From NCBI GenBank assembly GCA_017553665.1, contig JAFZKM010000068.1, forward strand, positions 1 through 7,703: a DNA stretch of 7,703 bases, read 5' to 3'. Shown here piece after piece: positions 1 through 5,405 of the stretch (positions within the stretch are counted from its first letter, which is position 1; every line of letters starts with the position of its first letter). The notes beneath the pieces were generated by a model. The model had not been told where the DNA came from. It made no database searches and saw only the letters and a program-made list of their open reading frames with translations. This stretch comes from Lachnospiraceae bacterium (lineage in GTDB: Bacteria; Bacillota_A; Clostridia; Lachnospirales; Lachnospiraceae). The position numbers and the translations under genes were made by a program.

Positions 1-1
1 A

Positions 2-235
2 AACCATCATGACTTCATGGAACAGTTTGCCGATGCAGAAGAGACGGTTCTGATCGAAAGCCTTCAGAACATTGACGGGAAAGACTATTATACGGGACTG
101 ACCGCGCGTTATGTGAACGTCGCGATCGCTCGCGATGAGTTTGAAGAGGACCCGGTCAACCGTTTTGTAACGGTCCGCACGCGCGGCTTTTTAAACGGAG
201 AATATCTTTTGGGATTGAAAAAAGGCATTTTGTGA
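2..235 (+). CDS. mtaB: Radical-SAM tRNA methylthiotransferase, MtaB-like, C-terminal fragment (5' end outside window)
   Basis: The reading frame is open from the window edge, and 77 codons plus TGA are visible. An in-frame ATG at 17 is internal and not the start. The fragment resembles the C-terminal TRAM-like tail of MiaB/MtaB enzymes. It has a beta-rich stretch with 'GKDYYTGLTARYVNVAIA', then 'VNRFVTVRTRGFLNGEYLLG', which fits the 'V.V...G...Y..G.T..Y..V.V' pattern of these tails. MtaB adds a methylthio group to t6A at tRNA position 37 using two [4Fe-4S] clusters. The radical-SAM core and all cluster cysteines lie upstream of the window, so the assignment rests on the tail and on the neighbours: mtaB next to ireB-ruvX is a gene order I associate with Clostridia. 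A MiaB-type or RimO-type paralogue is the main alternative. The end of this gene carries the promoter of the next transcription unit. Confidence 0.6.
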   Translation, partial: NHHDFMEQFADAEETVLIESLQNIDGKDYYTGLTARYVNVAIARDEFEEDPVNRFVTVRTRGFLNGEYLLGLKKGIL

Positions 236-243
236 GATATAAT
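215..243 (+). promoter_or_regulatory. Near-consensus sigma-A promoter driving the ireB operon
   Basis: A -35 hexamer TTGAAA lies at 215-220 (5 of 6 matches to TTGACA). It is separated by exactly 17 nt from a perfect -10 hexamer TATAAT at 238-243. Transcription would start near 250, about 40 nt before the ireB ATG. The -35 and most of the spacer lie inside the last codons of the upstream methylthiotransferase gene, and the -10 follows its stop codon directly. No extended -10 TG is present. No terminator separates the two units, so read-through from upstream is also possible. Hexamer identity and spacing are seen directly; activity is inferred. Confidence 0.75.
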
Positions 244-255
244 GAATTGATAAGG

Positions 256-279
256 TTTTTGGCCGGAAGCGGCCGGAAA
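256..279 (+). promoter_or_regulatory. 5'-leader hairpin upstream of the ireB ribosome binding site
   Basis: GGCCG (261-265) and CGGCC (270-274) form a perfect 5-bp GC stem around a GAAG loop (266-269). The stem can extend outward by pairing the five T at 256-260 with GGAAA at 275-279 (three A-U pairs and two G-U pairs), giving about 10 bp. With the predicted start near 250, it would sit almost at the mRNA 5' end. Its 3' arm ends at the edge of the ribosome binding site (AGAAGG, 279-284). No U-run follows, so it is not a Rho-independent terminator. The same bases also form an 8-nt direct repeat, GGCCGGAA at 261-268 and 271-278. Possible roles are 5'-end protection of the transcript or modulation of ribosome access; both are inference. 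Confidence 0.5.
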
Positions 280-290
280 GAAGGTATATA

Positions 291-563
291 ATGCTGGGAA
301 ATTCAAACACACAGTATTTTAAGATCCAGAATGACGCGAACCTGATCGTTAAAGACACGATCGACAGCGTCTATGTGGCATTGACCGAGAAGGGCTACAA
401 TCCCGTAAGCCAGATCGTGGGATACATCATGTCGGGAGATCCCACTTACATTACGAATCATAACGGAGCCCGCAGCCAGATCATGCGCGTTGAGCGCGAT
501 GAGATCATCGAGGAGCTGCTCCGCGAGTACATCCGTACACATTTTGACGCACAGAACAGCTGA
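291..563 (+). CDS. ireB: IreB family regulatory phosphoprotein (UPF0297/DUF965, YrzL-like)
   Basis: This is a 90-residue cytoplasmic protein covering the whole IreB family. The hallmark block 'EKGYNPVSQIVGYIMSGDP' lies at 33-51, followed by TYI, and the C-terminal helix 'RDEIIEELLREYI' lies at 69-81. In Enterococcus faecalis, IreB is phosphorylated on N-terminal threonines by the PASTA kinase IreK and acts as a negative regulator of cephalosporin resistance. Here Thr7 in 'SNTQYF' is a candidate phosphosite, by position only. The start is well supported: AGAAGG at 279-284 is 6 nt before the ATG. It is the first gene after the promoter at 215-243, and its stop is 14 nt before ruvX, so co-transcription is expected. 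This is the same neighbour order as B. subtilis yrzL-yrrK. Family assignment is firm; the signalling role in this organism is inferred from relatives. Confidence 0.95.
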   Translation: MLGNSNTQYFKIQNDANLIVKDTIDSVYVALTEKGYNPVSQIVGYIMSGDPTYITNHNGARSQIMRVERDEIIEELLREYIRTHFDAQNS

Positions 564-577
564 TCAGAGGACATTGC

Positions 578-1006
578 ATGCGAATTATCGGACTTGATTT
601 CGGAGCCATGACCTGCGGCGTGGCCGTAAGCGACGAGCTGCTCATTACCGCGCAGCCGCTGGAGACCATACGCAGGAAGCATGAGAATAAGCTGCGCCAG
701 ACATTTGCGCGCATAGAGGAGATATGCCGGGAGTACGGCGCCGGGAGGATCGTTGTCGGACTCCCGAAGCGTCTCGACGGCAGCGAAGGTGAGCGCGCTG
801 CCGCATGTAGGGCATTCGCGGAGGATGTGAAGAGGCGTACCGGACTCGAGACCGTTATGTGGGACGAGCGCCTGACTACCGTTGAGGCGCACAGAGTCCT
901 TGACGAGGCAGGGCTTGACTACACCGAGAAGGCGCAGGTGGTAGATAAGCTCGCGGCGTCCCTGATACTTCAGAATTACCTTGACGCAAACCCCGGACTG
1001 CGTTGA
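578..1006 (+). CDS. ruvX: RuvX/YqgF family putative Holliday junction resolvase / pre-16S rRNA nuclease
   Basis: The 142-residue length is typical of YqgF/RuvX (about 135-150). The RNase H-like fold motifs are in order: 'IIGLDFG' with the first acidic residue Asp7, 'GVAVSD' at 14-19, 'VVGLPKRLDGSEGERA' at 59-74, 'WDERLTT' at 95-101 with Asp96/Glu97, and 'VVDKLAASLILQNYL' at 121-135 with Asp123 as the last candidate metal ligand. The family has been described both as a Holliday junction resolvase and, for E. coli YqgF, as the nuclease maturing the 16S rRNA 5' end; sequence alone does not separate these. The start is supported by AGAGGA at 566-571, 6 nt before the ATG. In the nucleotide-binding loop, the residues after 'GLDFG' are AMTCG rather than the common 'xxRxG'. 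I believe such variation occurs in Clostridia and it leaves the acidic residues intact. Confidence 0.94.
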   Translation: MRIIGLDFGAMTCGVAVSDELLITAQPLETIRRKHENKLRQTFARIEEICREYGAGRIVVGLPKRLDGSEGERAAACRAFAEDVKRRTGLETVMWDERLTTVEAHRVLDEAGLDYTEKAQVVDKLAASLILQNYLDANPGLR

Positions 1007-1039
1007 CACGGCGTTATTGCCGCATTAGAAGGAGCACAG

Positions 1040-1318
1040 ATGGAGAAGATACTTTTTACCGGAGAGAACGGAGAGAAGGTCGAGTTCTTCGTTATTGAGG
1101 AAGCGAAGCTGAACGGCACCACTTACCTGCTGGTGACCGAGAGCGAGGACGAGGACGATGAGGAGGCCATGGCCTACATCATGAAGCAGGTCGCGAAGAG
1201 TTCCGACAAAGACCTTACATACGAATTTGTAGAAGATGAAAAAGAGATCGAAGCCGTAGCGGGGCTTCTTGAAGAACTTCTGGACGGGGAAGTGGATCTT
1301 GTCCCCGAAGAGGACTGA
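1040..1318 (+). CDS. DUF1292 domain-containing protein (UPF0473, YrzB-like), function unknown
   Basis: This is a small, very acidic 92-residue protein. The DUF1292 pattern is visible: N-terminal strands 'ILFTGENGEKVEFFVIEEAKLNG' broken by turns, 'TTYLLVT' at 27-33, an acidic run 'ESEDEDDEEA' at 34-43, then 'YIMKQ' and a C-terminal helix 'EIEAVAGLLEELLD' at 69-82. It has no signal peptide or membrane segment. The function is unknown. The family is regularly found between ruvX (yrrK) and the mltG region in Firmicutes, as here. The start is chosen on a strong ribosome binding site, AGAAGGAG at 1027-1034, 5 nt before the ATG. The preceding 33-bp gap holds a weak 5-bp inverted repeat (1009-1013 with 1018-1022) and no T-run, so I read it as intra-operon spacing. 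Family assignment is confident; no role can be read from the sequence. Confidence 0.9.
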   Translation: MEKILFTGENGEKVEFFVIEEAKLNGTTYLLVTESEDEDDEEAMAYIMKQVAKSSDKDLTYEFVEDEKEIEAVAGLLEELLDGEVDLVPEED

Positions 1319-1363
1319 TAACTTGAAGTACGCGCATGCGGCCGGTTATAAGTTTAGGAGAAT

Positions 1364-3040
1364 ATGAGCAAGAAAAAAGAAACAGAGAATAAGTCATCCC
1401 TGAAGATCATACCGCTCGGGGGACTTGAACAGATAGGTATGAACATCACGGCTTTCGAATATGAAGATTCGATCATAGTCGTGGACTGCGGCATCGCGTT
1501 TCCAGAGGACGATATGCTGGGCATCGACCTGGTGGTTCCGGACGTATCGTACCTTAAGGAGAATATTGATAAAGTTAAGGGTTTTGTCATCACGCACGGA
1601 CATGAGGACCATATCGGAGCCCTTCCCTACGTGCTGAACGAGATCCCGGTCAACGTTTACGCGACCAGGCTTACCGTGGCCCTTATCGAGAACAAATTAA
1701 AAGAGCATCCGGTTCCGAAGAAGGCGAAGCTGAAGACCGTTGTTTACGGCCAGAACATCAACCTCGGCGATTTCAGGGTGGAATTCATCAGGACGAACCA
1801 CAGCATCGCGGACGCATGCGCTCTGGCCATCCATTCACCCGCGGGAACCGTTATCCACACCGGAGATTTTAAGGTCGACTTTACTCCCGTATACGGAGAG
1901 ACGATCGATCTTGCGAGATTCGCGGAATTCGGAAAGAAGGGCGTTCTCGCGCTCATGTGCGATTCGACGAACGCGATGAGGCCCGGATTTACGATGTCAG
2001 AGAAGACGGTCGGAAAGACCTTTGATACCATTTTCGCCGATAACGCGCAGAACAGGATCATTGTCGCGACCTTCTCATCGAATGTCGACCGTGTGCAGCA
2101 GATCATCAATTCCGCGGAGAAGTTCGGCAGGAAGGTCGTTATCGAAGGCCGCAGCATGGTGAATGTCATTTCGATGGCCATTGAGTTCGGATATATTAAG
2201 GCAAAGGATACCACGATCATCCCGATCGAGACCATGAAGAATTATCCCGATGATAAGCTTGTTCTCATCACGACGGGCAGCCAGGGAGAGGCCATGGCAG
2301 CGCTTTCGAGGATCGCGTCGAACATCCACAAGAAGGTTACGCTTAAGCCCGGTGACGTAGTTATCTTCAGTTCTTCGGCCATCCCGGGCAATGAAAAGAA
2401 CATCACGAAGGTTATAAACGAGCTCTCTCAGAAGGGAGCGAAGGTTATTTATTCGGACGCCCATGTTTCGGGCCACGCGAGCCAGGAGGAGATCAAACTT
2501 ATCTACGCGCTCACGAAGCCCAGGTACGCGATCCCGGTCCACGGCGAATACAGACATCTTTCGATGCAGCGTGAGATCGCGGTTGCGATGGGTATCCCGA
2601 AGGAGAACGAGTTCATCCTGAATTCGGGAGATGTACTCTCGCTCAACGATGAGCGCGGAGCGATCACCGGACACGTTCAGGTGGGCGGACTCATGGTAGA
2701 CGGTCTCGGAGTCGGCGATGTAGGCAATGTTGTCCTGCGCGACAGACAGATGCTTTCCGAAGCAGGTCTGATCATGGTCGTTATGGCGATCGAGCAGGAG
2801 ACGCACGAGATCGTGGCGGGACCCGATATCATTTCGAGAGGCTTCGTTTACATGCGCGAATCGGAGGAGCTTATCGAGGAACTCACCGATGTCGTGAACA
2901 GCGCGCTCGATGACTGCTATTGCAGGAACATCACGGATTACAGCAGGATCAAGAACAGGGTTAAGGATGAGCTGAGCGATTACCTCTGGAAGAGGATGCG
3001 CAGAAGCCCGGTCATCCTTCCCGTGATCATGGAAGTATAA
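1364..3040 (+). CDS. rnj: Ribonuclease J (metallo-beta-lactamase / beta-CASP endo- and 5'-exoribonuclease)
   Basis: The 558 residues match the usual RNase J length of about 555. The metallo-beta-lactamase core has 'THGHEDHIG' at 77-85 (His78, His80, Asp82, His83), His146 in 'TNHSIAD' and Asp168 in 'HTGDFK', the zinc-binding set. The beta-CASP region follows with 'ATFSSNVDR' at 235-243, 'TTGSQGE' at 303-309, 'SDAHVSGHAS' at 364-373 and His393 in 'PVHGEYRHL'. Residues from about 450 form the C-terminal dimerisation/RNA domain typical of J1/J2. No catalytic residue is missing. RNase J degrades mRNA from monophosphorylated 5' ends, cuts internally, and matures 16S rRNA in Firmicutes. A basic N-terminal tail (MSKKKE) precedes the first strand. 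The ATG has AGGAG at 1356-1360, only 3 nt upstream, which is slightly tight. The gene lies inside the conserved ireB-ruvX-DUF1292-mltG array, 45 nt after DUF1292 and 25 nt before the MltG-like gene. J1 versus J2 cannot be decided here. Confidence 0.97.
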   Translation: MSKKKETENKSSLKIIPLGGLEQIGMNITAFEYEDSIIVVDCGIAFPEDDMLGIDLVVPDVSYLKENIDKVKGFVITHGHEDHIGALPYVLNEIPVNVYATRLTVALIENKLKEHPVPKKAKLKTVVYGQNINLGDFRVEFIRTNHSIADACALAIHSPAGTVIHTGDFKVDFTPVYGETIDLARFAEFGKKGVLALMCDSTNAMRPGFTMSEKTVGKTFDTIFADNAQNRIIVATFSSNVDRVQQIINSAEKFGRKVVIEGRSMVNVISMAIEFGYIKAKDTTIIPIETMKNYPDDKLVLITTGSQGEAMAALSRIASNIHKKVTLKPGDVVIFSSSAIPGNEKNITKVINELSQKGAKVIYSDAHVSGHASQEEIKLIYALTKPRYAIPVHGEYRHLSMQREIAVAMGIPKENEFILNSGDVLSLNDERGAITGHVQVGGLMVDGLGVGDVGNVVLRDRQMLSEAGLIMVVMAIEQETHEIVAGPDIISRGFVYMRESEELIEELTDVVNSALDDCYCRNITDYSRIKNRVKDELSDYLWKRMRRSPVILPVIMEV

Positions 3041-3065
3041 GTAAGATACGGAAAGATGTGATAAT

Positions 3066-3515
3066 ATGGCAAAATCAAAGACCTCGTCAGGGTCGAACAA
3101 GGCGGTACGCGTACTGCTGAACATCGCGCTTGGAATACTGACGATCGGTATTGCGATCATTTTCTACGCGGTGGTGGTATATGGGATCAAGAAGGCTGCG
3201 GGCTACAGCTATGATTTCGCGTACCAGCTTTTTGGAAATACGAGCGTTGAAGCCGCGCCCGGAAGAGATGTTAAGATCACGATACTGAAGGGTGAGAGCT
3301 CGATGAACATCGCGAGCAAGCTCGAGGACGCGAAGCTCGTTACGAGCAAGTATTCCTTCTACCTGAAGCTTAAGCTGAAGGATTATGAGGTCATGCCCGG
3401 CACCTTTGTGCTGAACACTTCCATGACCTATGACGATATACTGAAGATCATAACTGACTACGGACAGTCCATTGATGCCGAAACAACGGTGGAGGATGTG
3501 GAATCGACGCCATGA
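3066..3515 (+). CDS. Membrane-anchored MltG/YceG-like protein lacking the transglycosylase catalytic domain
   Basis: This 149-residue protein has a basic cytoplasmic N-terminus (residues 1-13), one hydrophobic membrane segment at about 14-40, and an extracytoplasmic part. Residues 68-130 match the LysM-like subdomain that precedes the catalytic domain of MltG: 'VKITILKGESSMNIASKLED', then 'LVTSKYSFYLKLK', then 'MPGTFVLNTSMTYDDILKII'. Full MltG, an endolytic murein transglycosylase that ends glycan strands, is usually well over 300 residues and uses a catalytic Glu in its C-terminal half. Here the protein ends with a short acidic tail and the next gene starts inside its stop codon, so no catalytic domain or remnant can follow. 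The position directly before trmR equals that of yrrL (mltG) in B. subtilis, suggesting positional orthology. It may bind or sense peptidoglycan or septal proteins without cutting, which is inference. The ribosome binding site is weak; the upstream sequence is only 'GAAAGATGTGATAAT'. Confidence 0.8.
   Translation: MAKSKTSSGSNKAVRVLLNIALGILTIGIAIIFYAVVVYGIKKAAGYSYDFAYQLFGNTSVEAAPGRDVKITILKGESSMNIASKLEDAKLVTSKYSFYLKLKLKDYEVMPGTFVLNTSMTYDDILKIITDYGQSIDAETTVEDVESTP
3491..3495 (+). promoter_or_regulatory. Distant Shine-Dalgarno-like GGAGG inside the MltG-like gene; trmR start is overlap-coupled
   Basis: The only strong Shine-Dalgarno-like motif before the trmR ATG (3512) is GGAGG at 3491-3495, 16 nt away and farther than usual. 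The ATG overlaps the preceding stop (ATGA, 3512-3515). Initiation is therefore probably by re-initiation or translational coupling rather than by independent ribosome loading. The motif and spacing are seen directly; coupling is inferred. Confidence 0.4.
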
Positions 3516-4165
3516 TCGTAAACGAACACATAACCAAGTATCTGGAATCGCTCGACGGTGACGAGCCCGCGTACCTCAGGCAGCTGGAGCAATGGGCTCT
3601 GGCCGAAGGCGTGCCGATCATCAGACGCGATACGCAGAGATATCTGCGGTTTATGCTGACCAGTCAAAAGCCGAAAGCAGTCCTGGAGATCGGGACTGCG
3701 GTCGGCTTCTCGACATTATATATGCATGAGTACGCGCCGTCCGACTGTGAGATCACGACGCTCGAGAAGGTCGAGATGAGGCTCGTACATGCGAGGAAAA
3801 ACCTGGAAGGACATGAGCGGATAAAGCTGATCGAGGGAGACGCCGGAGAGAGCCTGAAAAAGCTCATATCCGAGGGCAGGACCTTCGACATGATCTTCCT
3901 TGACGCCGCGAAGGGGCAGTATCCCGCGTGGCTTCCCGATATCCTTAAGCTCCTGCCTGCCGGCGGGATGCTTCTCACCGACAATGTACTGCTTGAAGGC
4001 AGCATTGCCGAGTCAAAATTCTCGATAGAACGCAGAGACCGTACGATCCACATGAGGATGAGGGATTATCTGTACGATATCACCCACGATGAGCGGCTTC
4101 AGACCGTGATCCTGCCGATCGGAGACGGACTCGCGGTTTCACTGGTACTTGAAAGGACATTATGA
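3512..4165 (+). CDS. trmR: TrmR-like SAM-dependent tRNA 5-hydroxyuridine O-methyltransferase (YrrM, class I COMT-like)
   Basis: The 217 residues form one class I methyltransferase domain of the metal-dependent COMT/CCoAOMT type. Motif I 'LEIGTAVGFST' lies at 58-68, the SAM-ribose acidic residue Glu85 in 'TTLEKVE', 'EGDAGE' at 108-113, and metal-ligand candidates Asp131 in 'IFLDAAKGQY' plus Asp157/Asn158 in 'LLTDNVL'. In B. subtilis, TrmR (YrrM) methylates 5-hydroxyuridine at tRNA position 34 to 5-methoxyuridine, using SAM. The same neighbours occur here: an MltG-like gene upstream and a U32/TrhP-like gene downstream. This supports tRNA rather than a small molecule as substrate. Both junctions are 4-nt ATGA overlaps (3512-3515 and 4162-4165), implying translational coupling and balanced production. 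A generic caffeoyl-CoA or catechol O-methyltransferase label would be the weaker alternative. Confidence 0.9.
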   Translation: MIVNEHITKYLESLDGDEPAYLRQLEQWALAEGVPIIRRDTQRYLRFMLTSQKPKAVLEIGTAVGFSTLYMHEYAPSDCEITTLEKVEMRLVHARKNLEGHERIKLIEGDAGESLKKLISEGRTFDMIFLDAAKGQYPAWLPDILKLLPAGGMLLTDNVLLEGSIAESKFSIERRDRTIHMRMRDYLYDITHDERLQTVILPIGDGLAVSLVLERTL

Positions 4166-5403
4166 AGAAACCCGAACTTTTGATGCCTGCGGGCAGCCTT
4201 GAAGTTTTGAAGACGGCAATCGATTTCGGCGCCGACGCCGTGTATATCGGAGGAGATATGTACGGACTCCGCGCGAAGGCGAAGAACTTCCCGAAAGAGG
4301 ACATGATCGCGGGTATTTCATATGCCCATGAGCGCGGCCGGAAGGTCTATGTTACGGTCAATATCACGGCGCATAATCATGATCTCGACGGCATTGCGGA
4401 ATACATGAAGGAGCTCGAGACGATGGCTCCCGACGGACTCATAATATCGGATCCCGGCGTTTTCATGCTCGCTAAGAAATACGCTCCTTCCGTCGAGAGG
4501 CATATCAGCACCCAGGTCAATAATGTCAACTACATGGACTACGATTTCTGGAAAGAACAGGGCGCGAAAAGAGTAGTTTCGGCGCGTGAGCTGAGCCTGT
4601 CTGAGATAAGGCAGATCCGTGAGCATATCGGGGACGGCATGGAGATAGAGAGCTTCATTCACGGCGCGATGTGCATTTCATATTCGGGCAGATGCCTGCT
4701 GAGCAACTATATGACGGGCCGCGACGCGAATCTCGGCGAATGCACGCATCCCTGCAGATGGAGGTATTATCTGACGGAGGAGACCCGCCCGGGCGAATAT
4801 ATGCCAGTCTTTGAGAACGAGAGAGGCACTTTCATCTTTAATTCAAAAGACCTCTGCATGGTCGACCACATCCCCGAGATAGTGGATGCCGGGATCGACT
4901 CGCTGAAGGTCGAGGGCAGGATGAAGACCGCGCTGTATGTGGCCACGGTGGCGAGAGCCTACAGGAACGCGATCGATACTTTTTTCGAGGATCCCGAAGA
5001 GTATAAGAGGAATATTCCCGTTTATTTCGATGAGATCGGGAAGTGCACGAATCGCAGGTTCACGACAGGCTTCTATTTCGGAAAGCCCGGAACCGATTCG
5101 ATGGTATATGAGAACAGCACATACGTGAAGGAATATGTCTATTACGGGACGGTGAGGACCGTAACGGAGAACGCCGACGGGACATTTACCGGAGTGCTCG
5201 AGCAGAAGAACAAGTTCTGCGTGGGCGACAGCCTTGAGATACTCGCGCCCGGAAAGATACTGTGCGAACAGACAAAAGTCATTTCGATAACCAACGAGCA
5301 GGGCGAGCGGATGGAGAGCTGTCCGCACGCTTCGCAGATCATACATGTAACCGTTGACCGGAGGATACGCGAAGGCGATCTATTCAGAGGAAAGGCAGTC
5401 TGA
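4162..5403 (+). CDS. trhP: U32 family TrhP-like tRNA 5-hydroxyuridine modification protein (formerly 'peptidase U32')
   Basis: The protein has 413 residues. The N-terminus 'ELLMPAGSLEVLKTAIDFGADAVYIGG' (5-31, shown in parts by 'PAGS' and 'GADAVYIGG') is typical of U32 TIM-barrel proteins. The U32 signature is 'ESFIHGAMCISYSGRC' at 163-178. Candidate [4Fe-4S] ligands are Cys171, Cys178, Cys194 and Cys232, with Cys198 as an alternative. 'DSLKVEGRMKT' at 246-256 is another family block, and a C-terminal beta domain spans about 325-413. E. coli TrhP and the B. subtilis YrrN/YrrO (TrhP1/P2) proteins are needed for prephenate-dependent hydroxylation of tRNA U34, and their partner gene trmR is immediately upstream with a 4-nt overlap. 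Other U32 members act in 23S rRNA hydroxylation (RlhA) or ubiquinone synthesis (UbiU/V), so TrhP is chosen mainly by context and length. AAAGGA at 4152-4157 lies 4 nt before the ATG. True protease activity is doubtful. Confidence 0.88.
   Translation: MKKPELLMPAGSLEVLKTAIDFGADAVYIGGDMYGLRAKAKNFPKEDMIAGISYAHERGRKVYVTVNITAHNHDLDGIAEYMKELETMAPDGLIISDPGVFMLAKKYAPSVERHISTQVNNVNYMDYDFWKEQGAKRVVSARELSLSEIRQIREHIGDGMEIESFIHGAMCISYSGRCLLSNYMTGRDANLGECTHPCRWRYYLTEETRPGEYMPVFENERGTFIFNSKDLCMVDHIPEIVDAGIDSLKVEGRMKTALYVATVARAYRNAIDTFFEDPEEYKRNIPVYFDEIGKCTNRRFTTGFYFGKPGTDSMVYENSTYVKEYVYYGTVRTVTENADGTFTGVLEQKNKFCVGDSLEILAPGKILCEQTKVISITNEQGERMESCPHASQIIHVTVDRRIREGDLFRGKAV
5386..5395 (+). promoter_or_regulatory. 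Ribosome binding site supporting the SNF2-gene start at 5406
   Basis: A double purine-rich motif, AGAGG then AAAGG (5386-5395), lies within the last codons of the U32 gene, 10 nt before the ATG at 5406. A second in-frame ATG at 5427 has only AGGA two nt ahead of it, too close for a normal site. The first ATG is therefore preferred, though eight codons of uncertainty remain. Confidence 0.45.
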
Positions 5404-5405
5404 TA

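Noticed and set aside
458..1009. 183-codon open frame on the minus strand opposite ireB/ruvX
   Set aside because: It is fully antisense to two well-supported conserved genes and has no recognisable domain.
1009..1022. Small inverted repeat CGGCG/TGCCG between ruvX and the DUF1292 gene, considered as a terminator
   Set aside because: The stem is only 5 bp including a G-U pair, and no T-run follows. A terminator is not supported.
1003..1031. Perfect -35 hexamer TTGACA at the ruvX stop with a weak -10 (TAGAAG) 17 nt later
   Set aside because: The -10 lacks the important final T, and the implied start would be 1-2 nt before the DUF1292 ATG, removing its strong ribosome binding site from the transcript.
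1333..1340. CGCATGCG palindrome in the gap before rnj
   Set aside because: It is an 8-nt self-complementary word with no second copy nearby and no partner motif. This can arise by chance.
1323..1352. Possible promoter before rnj: TTGAAG (1323-1328), 18-nt spacer, TATAAG (1347-1352)
   Set aside because: Its start would fall near 1358, inside the rnj ribosome binding site and about 6 nt from the ATG. That would leave almost no leader. More likely chance similarity in an intra-operon gap.
2075..3160. 361-codon open frame on the minus strand opposite rnj
   Set aside because: It is antisense to a complete, motif-bearing RNase J gene and spans into the next gene. Its translation shows no recognisable family, and such frames are common opposite GC-biased codon use.
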